The notes under the pieces: model-generated | The model's database searches: none | Told to the model about the DNA's origin: nothing | What the model saw: the letters and a program-made list of their open reading frames with translations, nothing else | Source: Thermoanaerobaculales bacterium | GTDB lineage: Bacteria > Acidobacteriota > Thermoanaerobaculia > Thermoanaerobaculales > Sulfomarinibacteraceae | Length of the DNA: 8,215 nucleotides | Direction: 5' to 3' | NCBI GenBank assembly: GCA_029938595.1 | Contig: JAOZUP010000178.1 | Location: 1-8,215, forward strand | Position numbers and translations under genes: made by a program | In this document: positions 1 to 6,617 of the stretch, in pieces | How positions within the stretch are numbered: the first letter of the stretch is position 1 | Layout: each line of letters begins with the position of its first letter

Positions 1-6
1 TAGAGT

Positions 7-174
7 TAGGAATTAGGAATACACACCCAATTCCCTCGGAAAATTTCGAGTTCCGGGCATCCTCTCGGGCAGCGCGCACGGAACCGGGCGATCAATCGCG
101 GGCAATCTGATTCATGGAGCACGGCCGTGCGGCGCGCCGCTCATTCCTAATTCCTAATTCCTAATTCCTAATTC
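7..174. repeat. 7-bp tandem repeats in inverted orientation downstream of the MCP gene
   Basis: Two copies of TAGGAAT occupy 7-20. Four full copies plus a partial copy of the reverse complement ATTCCTA occupy 143-174, ending 3 bases from the MCP stop codon. The two arrays face each other across about 120 bases and could pair as a stem. The intervening sequence shows no gene. The left array lies near the window edge, so its full length is unknown. The core resembles the 8-bp repeat on the other side of the MCP gene (2212-2319). Function is unknown; it could be a transcript-end structure, a miniature element remnant or simple-sequence expansion. Confidence 0.8.
119..140. other. Two abutting 12-bp perfect palindromes
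   Basis: Positions 119-130 (GCACGGCCGTGC) and 129-140 (GCGGCGCGCCGC) are each perfect palindromes and share two bases. They lie just beyond the MCP stop codon in the direction of MCP transcription, after the 7-bp repeats. They could form GC-rich hairpins that help end the MCP transcript, although no T-run follows on the minus strand. A protein-binding role is equally possible, as is chance in GC-rich DNA. Confidence 0.45.
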
Positions 175-177
175 GCC

Positions 178-2139
178 CTAATAGGTGAACCGCCCCACAA
201 TCCTCTTCAGCTCTTCTGCCATTTCTGCGAGCTCGTCTGCGCCTTCGTGCGAGGAGGTTGATGCGACCGCTGTCTGCTGAACCGCAGCGGCGATGCCCGC
301 GATCCGCTCCGCCATCTCGCTCGACCCGGTAGCGGCCTCGGCTACGCTGTGCGCGATCTCGGCAGTGGTCGCGGTCTGCTCCTCGACGCCGCTGGCGATC
401 GTGGTCTGGATGTCGTGGATCTGGCGGATGATCTCCGATATCTCACCGATCGCGTCACCCGCGACCCTGGTGTGGTTGCTGATCACTTCGGCGGCGGAGC
501 TGATCTCTTCGGTCGCCTGTGCGGTCTGACTGGCGAGCTTTTTGACCTCGTCCGCAACCACCGCGAAGCCCTTACCGGCCTCGCCGGCCCGCGCCGCCTC
601 GATGGTGGCGTTGAGCGCGAGGAGATTGGTCTGCTCGGCAATAGCGTAGATGACCTTGACCACGTTGCCGATGGTGGCGCCGCTCTCGTCGAGCTGTTCG
701 AAGGTGGTCTTGGTTTCACGTCCAATCTCCACGGCCCTGGTCGCCACCTGCGCCGCCTCCGACGCATTGGTCGCAATCTCGCGGGTGCTGGCGTTGAGCT
801 CCTCGGTGGCGGTGGCCACTGACTGAACGTTGGCGCTGACCTGCTCGGCCGCTGCAGAAACCATGCTCGCTTGGGTCGATGTCTCCTCGTTGGCGGTGGC
901 GATCTGCTGGGACAGGTTCCGCATCTCGCTTGACGCGGCGGTCAGTGCGTCGGCCTGATCGCCGATGCCGGCGATGTCCTTTTGAATCCCACTGGCGAAT
1001 TCGTTGAACGTCTCACCGAGCTGCCCGATCTCGTCCGATGTGCTCACCTCGACGCGGCGGGTGAGATCCGCCTCACCGACAGCGATGTCCCGGAATCGTT
1101 CAAGGAGCTGGCGCAGCGGAGAGGTCACGATCCTCTGGCTTACCAGCAGGGTGATCGCGCCGATGACCACGATGGTGAACACAACGGCGAGCGCCGTCAG
1201 AAGGGCGCTCCGCCGGACCGGCGCGGAGAAGATTCGATCCGGAAGCAAAAGCCCGAGGGTCCAGTCGACGTACGGGGAGTCCGACTGGATCGCCGCCATC
1301 AACACCCGCATGTTCTCCCCCTGCCACGTGACTGTGCCTTGGGCTCGGACGCCTTCGAGAGTCCGTTCGCTGAGCGTTTTAAAGCCCGCCGTTTCTTCGA
1401 ACTGTGTGTCGAGGTCTGAGAGCATCGTCTCGATATCGAGATCGGCACCGGTGAAGTAGATGATCTCCCCGCGGTCGTCCATCAAGAAGGCAGAGCCCCC
1501 GCCCTTGTACCGCACCGAACCAACCATCTCACCAACGGTGGTGAGCTGCACGTCGATCCCCCCGACACCGAGGAAGGTACCGTTTTGGAGGTAGACGGTC
1601 TGCTGGATGACGACGTTGACTATCTTCGTCAGAAGATCGACGTTCGGAGACGTCAGGTAGAGCCGGTCCTCGCCCACCGCTTCGTGCCACCACGGCCGGT
1701 TCTTGATCAGGTAGCCCGCCTCTTCCACACGCCCATCGGGCATCTCGGGAACGCGGTTCGAGAAGTAGTCCTGGGTGTCGTCGTCGGCAAAGAACACCGC
1801 CTGGATCGTGGGATCGGCGGCCACCAGGGCGTCGAAGTAGTCGATGATCCGGTTGTAGTCAGCGTCCTCGAACACAGGAGCGCGGTGGGTGCGATAGCCG
1901 GTGAAATATTCGAGGAGCGCAGGGTTGAGGTTGACGGCCTCGACAATTCGCGCCCGCTCGGAGAAGAATTGTTCGATTTCCCCCGCTTTGGCCTCGACCA
2001 CGCCCCCCGCTTCGGAGTAAATCTTCTCGCGCGTCACGTCGGCGTTCCGAACCACCGCAACAGTCCCGAGGGCCGCCAGCGCCAACGCGATGGCCCCACC
2101 CACAAAGATGATCAGCTTCTGGTGGATGTTGAGAACCAT
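178..2139 (-). CDS. Methyl-accepting chemotaxis protein with dCache-type sensor
   Basis: Transmembrane chemoreceptor, 653 aa, that senses an extracytoplasmic ligand and controls CheA through CheW. Seen: a short cytoplasmic start and TM1 at about residues 8-30; a periplasmic sensor at about 31-310; TM2 at about 311-334; HAMP at about 335-388; then a long coiled-coil signalling domain with the diagnostic hairpin tip at about 498-533 (AEQTNLLALNATIEAARAGE, then GKGFAVVADEV). The sensor resembles double Cache domains. It has Y143, R148, W150, D168 and D196 in the order of the amino-acid-binding dCache_1 motif, with Trp (W151) where Tyr is usual. The protein ends GRFTY, so there is no NWETF-type CheR/CheB tether. 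The ATG start at 2139 is preceded by a good Shine-Dalgarno sequence (GAGAGG, 2146-2151). It is transcribed divergently from the che operon and is likely a receptor for it. Ligand assignment is inference only. Confidence 0.96.
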   Translation of the reverse strand: MVLNIHQKLIIFVGGAIALALAALGTVAVVRNADVTREKIYSEAGGVVEAKAGEIEQFFSERARIVEAVNLNPALLEYFTGYRTHRAPVFEDADYNRIIDYFDALVAADPTIQAVFFADDDTQDYFSNRVPEMPDGRVEEAGYLIKNRPWWHEAVGEDRLYLTSPNVDLLTKIVNVVIQQTVYLQNGTFLGVGGIDVQLTTVGEMVGSVRYKGGGSAFLMDDRGEIIYFTGADLDIETMLSDLDTQFEETAGFKTLSERTLEGVRAQGTVTWQGENMRVLMAAIQSDSPYVDWTLGLLLPDRIFSAPVRRSALLTALAVVFTIVVIGAITLLVSQRIVTSPLRQLLERFRDIAVGEADLTRRVEVSTSDEIGQLGETFNEFASGIQKDIAGIGDQADALTAASSEMRNLSQQIATANEETSTQASMVSAAAEQVSANVQSVATATEELNASTREIATNASEAAQVATRAVEIGRETKTTFEQLDESGATIGNVVKVIYAIAEQTNLLALNATIEAARAGEAGKGFAVVADEVKKLASQTAQATEEISSAAEVISNHTRVAGDAIGEISEIIRQIHDIQTTIASGVEEQTATTAEIAHSVAEAATGSSEMAERIAGIAAAVQQTAVASTSSHEGADELAEMAEELKRIVGRFTY

Positions 2140-2397
2140 AGTTCACCTCTCAAGAAAATATCCGCGGGGAGCACCCTCAGACCCATATAAAAGTGTACCT
2201 CACAGGAGGAGGTTAGGAAGTTAGGAAGTCAGGAAGTTAGGTCCTCACCTCCTCACTTCCTAACTTCCTCACTTCCTGACTTCCTGACTTCCTGACTTCC
2301 TGACTTCCTAACTTCTTCACCTGAGGTATTCTGGATTGAGGCTGTGACGGTGGATTCAAGCCTGCAAACCGCCGTGATCTATGAATGGGAGTCGTGA
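2140..2397. promoter_or_regulatory. Divergent regulatory region between MCP and cheA
   Basis: This 258-base gap must hold the promoters or leaders for both the MCP gene (leftward) and the che operon (rightward). About 110 bases of it are an inverted 8-bp repeat array. The only clearly AT-rich stretch is CATATAAAAG at about 2184-2193, which could supply a -10 element on either strand, but no convincing -35 box pairs with it. I see no sigma-28 or sigma-54 consensus. Between the array and cheA there is a near-perfect inverted repeat, ACGGTGG (2347-2353) with CCGCCGT (2369-2375), which could be an operator or leader hairpin. Promoter positions are not established. Confidence 0.5.
2212..2319. repeat. 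8-bp tandem repeats forming a large imperfect inverted repeat
   Basis: Three copies of TTAGGAAG/TCAGGAAG lie at 2213-2236. About eight copies of the inverse unit CTTCCT(G/A/C)A run from 2256 to 2319, the last one degenerate, with the four at 2272-2303 identical; further degenerate units reach back to about 2240. Outside the arrays, TACCTCA (2196-2202) and TGAGGTA (2322-2328) are exact inverse copies, so the paired structure extends past the repeats. On either strand this could fold into a long hairpin in the leader of MCP or cheA, or cause slippage that changes promoter spacing. The unit shares a TTAGGAA core with the 7-bp repeats at 7-174. Confidence 0.85.
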
Positions 2398-4692
2398 ATG
2401 GGTGGGATGGATGACATTGTCGCCGAGTTTTTGGCCGAGAGCGTCGAGAACCTCGACCAGCTCGACCAGGATCTGGTGACCCTCGAGAAGAACCCGTCCG
2501 ATCGCGAGGTCTTCGCACAGATTTTCCGCACCATTCACACGATCAAAGGCACGTGCGGTTTTCTGGCCTTCGGTACTCTCGAGTCGGTCACCCACGTGGG
2601 CGAGTCGTTGCTCAGCCGCCTCCGTGAGGGCACCCTTGATCTGCGTCCTGAGATCACGACCGATCTGCTGGCGCTCATTGACGCGGTGCGCGCGATCCTC
2701 GCCAACATCGACGCTACCGGTCAGGAGGGCGACGAAGGGTACGCCGATCTGATCGAACGGCTGAAGAGCCATGGCGAGGGCACGGAATCTATCGCCGGAA
2801 TCCCCGAGCCCAGCGCCTCGACACCCCCGTCGAGGGCAAAGGCCAGCGGTCGGAAGAAGAGCGCATCCACCCCCGCCAAAGGCGCCAGGGGGAAAAAGAA
2901 AGCCCCCGAGAAGATACCCGCGAGGAAACAGGCGGAGCCCGCGCCGGAGCCCGCTGCGGCCGACGAAGATGCCGACGAACTGGAGTTGGCGTCAACCCCG
3001 ACCAACGCCGAGACCTCCATCCGCGTCGACGTAAGGGTCCTCGACCACCTGATGAACCTCGTTGGCGAGCTGGTGCTGTCTCGAAACCAGCTTGTCCAAC
3101 ACGTGGCCGGGTCGACCGACTCCCTCCTCACGTCGTCTTCACAGCATCTCGACGCCATCACCGGAGAGCTCCAGGAAGCAGTGATGCGGACGAGAATGCT
3201 GCCCATCAGTTCGATCTGGAAGAAGCTTCCCCGCTTCACCCGCGATCTTTCGCTGAAGTTCGGGAAACAGGTCGAGATCAAAATGGAGGGGGAAGAGACC
3301 GATCTCGACAAGTCAGTGATCGAGGCCATCAAGGGTTCCCTCCTCCACCTGGTGCGCAACGCGGTGGACCACGGCATCGAAGACCCCGATACGCGCGAGG
3401 AGAACGGAAAGCCGCGCACCGGAACCCTTCGCCTGCGCGCTCACCACGAGGGCGGTACCGTGGTCATCGAGGTTCATGACGATGGAGGGGGGCTGGACCG
3501 CGACCGCATCCTGGCCAGGGCGATCAAGGCCGGTCTCGTCTCCGAAGCGGAATCAGAAGGTTTGAGCCGGCACGAGATCGAGAGCTTCATCTTTCACTCC
3601 GGCTTCTCGACCGCTTCGAAGGTGACCAACATCTCCGGCCGAGGAGTCGGGCTGGACGTTGTGCGAACAAATGTCGAGAGGATCGGCGGATCGGTCGAGC
3701 TCCAGAGCGAACCCGGTGAATCCACTACCTTCCGCGTCAAGATACCTCTCACCCTCGCCATCGTCTCGGTGCTCCTGGTTGCCGCAGATGAGCACCGTAT
3801 CGCCATTCCTCAGGCGAGCGTGGTCGAGCTCATCCGGCTCGACGACGCGGTTTCGGGTCTGGGAATCGAGGATCTCAACGGCGTGCCCGTGTTTCGCCTC
3901 CGCGGCAACCTCCTGCCCCTGGTCTTCCTCAACCAAGAGCTCGGGATTCAGGAGAATACTGAAACCCGATCCGGCGCCAACATCGTCGTGCTCCAGGGTG
4001 ACGACCGACAATTCGGTCTCGTGGTCGACGCCATCGAGGACTCGCAGGAGATCGTCGTCAAACCTCTCGGCCATTTACTCTCCACAGTCCCCTTCGCCGG
4101 GGCTACGATTCTCGGCAACGGGCAGATCGCCCTTATCCTCGACGTTTTCCGCCTGGGTCTCGCGGCCGGAGTGATTTCCGAGGCGCGCGCACACTCCATC
4201 GCCACCCAGGTCAGCGCCGCCGTCAAAACGCGCAAGAGTCGCACTCGATTGGTGTGCATTCACGGTGCGGATGACGAGCGTCTGGCGGTGGAGTTCGAGG
4301 CTGTGAACCGCCTCGAGAACATCCCGCGGTCTTTCATCGAACGAGTGGGCAATCAGCAGGTCGTCCAGTACGGCGACGAGATTCTGCAGCTCGTAGATCT
4401 CCAACAAACCCTGCCCGAGCGCCGCAAGGAGGCACGCAGTTCGCCGAATCCGGCCGACAGCACAACCGTTCCGGTGGTGGTGTGCAACGTCAGCGGCCGG
4501 CGCATAGGCCTCGTCGTCCATATGATTGCGGACATCGTCGAGGAGGAGTTGAAGGCCCGCCGGCCCGGTAGCCGAGACGGGATACGTGGATGTGCGGTAA
4601 TCCAGGACCGGGTCACCGAAATCCTCGATCTCGAAGCAGTGGTTCGACTCGCCGACCCGGAGTTTTTCGACCGAGAGACTGGTAGTTCCTGA
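2398..4692 (+). CDS. cheA: Chemotaxis histidine kinase CheA with extra C-terminal CheW domain
   Basis: Central kinase of the pathway: it autophosphorylates on His and passes phosphate to CheY and CheB. It has 764 aa. P1/HPt is at about residues 5-120, with phospho-acceptor H47 in IHTIKGTCGFL. A low-complexity Lys/Pro/Ala linker at about 127-203 stands where many CheAs carry P2, and no P2 fold is evident. P3 dimerisation is at about 206-270. P4 ATPase is at about 275-445, with N box H317/N321 (HLVRNAVDHG), G1 box DDGGGLD (361-367), GFST (402-405) and G2 GRGVGLD (414-420). P5, CheW-like, is at about 448-600. A second CheW-like domain at about 612-755 ends with the typical pattern VVVCNVSGRRIGLVV...VIQDRVTEILDLEAVV. 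All kinase motifs look intact. The ATG at 2398 follows GGGAG at moderate spacing. An in-frame ATG at 2407, giving MDDIVAEF, matches usual CheA N-termini and could be the true start. It is the first gene of the operon. Confidence 0.97.
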   Translation: MGGMDDIVAEFLAESVENLDQLDQDLVTLEKNPSDREVFAQIFRTIHTIKGTCGFLAFGTLESVTHVGESLLSRLREGTLDLRPEITTDLLALIDAVRAILANIDATGQEGDEGYADLIERLKSHGEGTESIAGIPEPSASTPPSRAKASGRKKSASTPAKGARGKKKAPEKIPARKQAEPAPEPAAADEDADELELASTPTNAETSIRVDVRVLDHLMNLVGELVLSRNQLVQHVAGSTDSLLTSSSQHLDAITGELQEAVMRTRMLPISSIWKKLPRFTRDLSLKFGKQVEIKMEGEETDLDKSVIEAIKGSLLHLVRNAVDHGIEDPDTREENGKPRTGTLRLRAHHEGGTVVIEVHDDGGGLDRDRILARAIKAGLVSEAESEGLSRHEIESFIFHSGFSTASKVTNISGRGVGLDVVRTNVERIGGSVELQSEPGESTTFRVKIPLTLAIVSVLLVAADEHRIAIPQASVVELIRLDDAVSGLGIEDLNGVPVFRLRGNLLPLVFLNQELGIQENTETRSGANIVVLQGDDRQFGLVVDAIEDSQEIVVKPLGHLLSTVPFAGATILGNGQIALILDVFRLGLAAGVISEARAHSIATQVSAAVKTRKSRTRLVCIHGADDERLAVEFEAVNRLENIPRSFIERVGNQQVVQYGDEILQLVDLQQTLPERRKEARSSPNPADSTTVPVVVCNVSGRRIGLVVHMIADIVEEELKARRPGSRDGIRGCAVIQDRVTEILDLEAVVRLADPEFFDRETGSS

Positions 4693-4693
4693 T

Positions 4694-4741
4694 ATGAGCG
4701 ATTCTCATTATTGGAACCACGGATCTCAGGCACGGGAGTGA
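4694..4741 (+). CDS. Possible 15-codon coupling ORF between cheA and cheW
   Basis: One base after the cheA stop, an ATG opens a 15-residue frame (MSDSHYWNHGSQARE) whose TGA shares its last base with an ATG at 4741, in frame with cheW. This stop/start arrangement (TGATG) is the same as at the cheW/cheY junction, so translation of the mini-ORF could carry ribosomes on to cheW. There is no strong Shine-Dalgarno sequence of its own and no recognisable product. Chance is quite likely in a gap this short. Confidence 0.15.
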   Translation: MSDSHYWNHGSQARE

Positions 4742-4743
4742 TG

Positions 4744-5187
4744 ATGGCGCGCCAGTTCTGCACTTTTTTCGTCGGTGAGCTCTTTCTCGGAATCGAGGTG
4801 ACGCGGATCCAGGAGGTGCTCCGGGATTGGATGATCACCCCCGTGCCGACGGCGAATCCCGCGATTCGTGGTTTGATCAACCTCCGCGGTCAGATCATCA
4901 CCGCCGTCGATCTCAGGACACGCTTCCAGCTTCCCGACCGGGATCGAGACGACGCCCCCCCGACCATCCTGGTGCTTGACGGCAGCGAGGAGCTCCTGAG
5001 CCTGGTCGTGGATCGCTCCGGGGACGTCCTCGAGGTCAACGACGAGTGCTTCGAGGAGCCGCCCGACACTCTCAAGAGCGAGTCTCGGCGGTTGATTCAG
5101 GGAGCTTTCAAGCTCGAGCACAGCCTACTTCTCGTCCTCGACATCGACCATGTTTTCGACCTCGATGCAGCAGACGAGAGGGTCTGA
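4744..5187 (+). CDS. cheW: Chemotaxis coupling protein CheW
   Basis: Adaptor that links receptors to CheA P5 in the cytoplasmic signalling array. It has 147 aa from the chosen ATG, a normal CheW length, and consists of one CheW/SH3-like domain. Seen: an N-terminal strand (FCTFFVGELFLGIEV), the conserved VPTANPAIRGLINLRGQI segment at about residues 34-51, then AVDLRTRF, and a C-terminal VLDIDHVF strand. A longer reading from TTG at 4711 adds 11 residues that do not look like CheW. The pair of ATGs at 4741 and 4744 lies behind GGGAG (4734-4738), and 4744 has the better spacing. The gene follows cheA and its stop overlaps the cheY start by one base. It is the second CheW-type module in the cluster besides the one fused to CheA. 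Confidence 0.95.
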   Translation: MARQFCTFFVGELFLGIEVTRIQEVLRDWMITPVPTANPAIRGLINLRGQIITAVDLRTRFQLPDRDRDDAPPTILVLDGSEELLSLVVDRSGDVLEVNDECFEEPPDTLKSESRRLIQGAFKLEHSLLLVLDIDHVFDLDAADERV

Positions 5188-5555
5188 TGCGCGCTCTGAT
5201 CATCGACGACTCACGAGCCATGCGGTCGATCCTCGTTGGGATTCTCGACGAGGCCGGTTTCGACACCGTACCGGTAGCTGATGCCGAGGAGGCGCTGGCA
5301 CTCCTCGATTCGGACCGCAACTTCGAGCTCGCCCTGGTGGATTGGAACCTGCCGGCGATGAGCGGTCTCGAGCTGGTGGTCGCGCTCCGCAAGATACCCA
5401 ATCTCGAAGACCTCCGTCTGATGATGGTGACCACTGAAACCGAGCTGGAACGGGTCCGCGAGGCTCTTGATTCCGGTGCCGACGAGTACATCATGAAGCC
5501 GTTCGACAAGGAAATGCTGTTGGAGAAGCTCACCCTCCTTGGCATCGACGTGTAG
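5187..5555 (+). CDS. cheY: Response regulator CheY
   Basis: Single-domain receiver of 122 aa that carries the phosphoryl signal from CheA to the motility output. Seen: acidic pair D7/D8, phospho-acceptor D52 in ALVDWNLPAMSG, switch residues T82/T83 (MMVTTETE) and Y101, and K104 in the YIMKPF motif. All key receiver residues are present and no output domain follows. The start was set at the ATG at 5187, which overlaps the cheW TGA by one base and has GAGAGGG at 5176-5182; a longer upstream reading merely runs through cheW in another frame. The cheB GTG follows the stop after three bases. Phosphate removal is probably helped by the CheX-like protein at the end of the operon. Confidence 0.96.
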   Translation: MRALIIDDSRAMRSILVGILDEAGFDTVPVADAEEALALLDSDRNFELALVDWNLPAMSGLELVVALRKIPNLEDLRLMMVTTETELERVREALDSGADEYIMKPFDKEMLLEKLTLLGIDV

Positions 5556-5558
5556 CGC

Positions 5559-6617
5559 GTGCGGCCGACCCGCATCCTGGTGGTGGACGACTCGGTAGTC
5601 GCCCGAAGAGTGATCTCGGACATCCTTTCCCAGGAGGGGGATTTCGAGGTCGTGGGCACCGCACCCAACGGCAAGATCGCTCTTGCGAAAATCGAACGGC
5701 TCGATCCCGACCTGGTCACTCTCGACATCGAAATGCCGGAGCTCGACGGGATCGAGACACTGACCACAATCCGATCGTCGTTTCCCCGGGTGCGGGTGAT
5801 CATGGTCTCCAACCACACGACACGCGGTGCGTCGATCACGGTCGAGGCCCTGTTTCTCGGCGCGTCGGACTACGTGACGAAGGCTACCAAAAGCTCCACA
5901 CGAGACGGGGCAAGGCAGTATCTCCGGGAGCAACTGGTACCGAAAATCCGCGCCCTCAGTATTCCCGCCGCCTCCGACTACAGGGCAGTTCCGGAGAAAT
6001 TCCAGCGAGCCCCGTCGCGAGGCGCGGCCGCTTTCCCGATCGAAGTGGTGGTGATCGGTGCCTCAACAGGCGGGCCCAACGCACTCACAACAATTCTCGA
6101 GGCCCTTCCTGCCGACTTCCCGGCGCCGGTGCTGATTGTGCAGCACCTGCCGGCGAACTTTACGACGTTCTTCGCCCAACGACTTGATGCCGCCTGTGCC
6201 CTGGCCGTTCGTGAAGCGAATAACCGAGATGGAGTGACCCCCGGAACGGTGTACATCGCCCCGGGAGATAGGCACCTCGAGATCCGTGCGCGCAGCGGCA
6301 GCACCGAGCTGGTCACCACCGAGGGCCCCCTGGTGAACTCGTGTCGACCGGCGGCGGACATCCTCTTCCGCTCGGCGGCGACCGCCTTCGGCGCAGGCAC
6401 CCTGGCGGTGGTCCTCACCGGGATGGGCCGGGACGGTCTCGACGGTTGCCGTAAGATCCGAGCGGCCGGCGGCCGGGTAATCGCCCAGGACAAGGCGACA
6501 TCGGTCGTCTGGGGCATGCCCGGACAAGTCGCCGAAGCGGGGCTGACCGAGGCCGTGCTTCCCATCAATGATATTGGGAGGGAGATCGTCCGCTGCGTTA
6601 TGGCGAGGCGCACATGA
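5559..6617 (+). CDS. cheB: Protein-glutamate methylesterase/deamidase CheB
   Basis: Response regulator enzyme that removes methyl groups from (and may deamidate) receptor glutamates, giving adaptation feedback. It has 352 aa, the usual length. The N-terminal receiver (about 1-130) has D10/D11, phospho-acceptor D56 in VTLDIEMPELDG, S84 in MVSNHTT and K108. The residue after that Lys is Ala (A109) instead of the near-universal Pro. A variable linker spans about 132-160. The C-terminal esterase domain (about 160-350) has the catalytic triad S169 (GASTGGP), H196 (VQHLP) and D292 (LTGMGRDG). It starts with GTG three bases after the cheY stop and lacks a clear Shine-Dalgarno sequence, so expression probably depends on coupling to cheY. 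Its end overlaps cheR by four bases (ATGA). Confidence 0.96.
   Translation: MRPTRILVVDDSVVARRVISDILSQEGDFEVVGTAPNGKIALAKIERLDPDLVTLDIEMPELDGIETLTTIRSSFPRVRVIMVSNHTTRGASITVEALFLGASDYVTKATKSSTRDGARQYLREQLVPKIRALSIPAASDYRAVPEKFQRAPSRGAAAFPIEVVVIGASTGGPNALTTILEALPADFPAPVLIVQHLPANFTTFFAQRLDAACALAVREANNRDGVTPGTVYIAPGDRHLEIRARSGSTELVTTEGPLVNSCRPAADILFRSAATAFGAGTLAVVLTGMGRDGLDGCRKIRAAGGRVIAQDKATSVVWGMPGQVAEAGLTEAVLPINDIGREIVRCVMARRT

Noticed and set aside
349..822. Plus-strand open frames inside the MCP gene
   Set aside because: They mirror the MCP signalling domain on the opposite strand and encode no recognisable protein.
2212..2319. CRISPR array
   Set aside because: The units are 8 bp and contiguous with no unique spacers, and no cas gene is present.
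7..2328. Insertion sequence or composite transposon around the MCP gene
   Set aside because: No transposase and no target-site duplication can be seen; the flanking repeats are short simple units.
4711..4743. Upstream TTG start for cheW
   Set aside because: The extra residues do not resemble CheW, and the ATG at 4744 has a properly spaced GGGAG.
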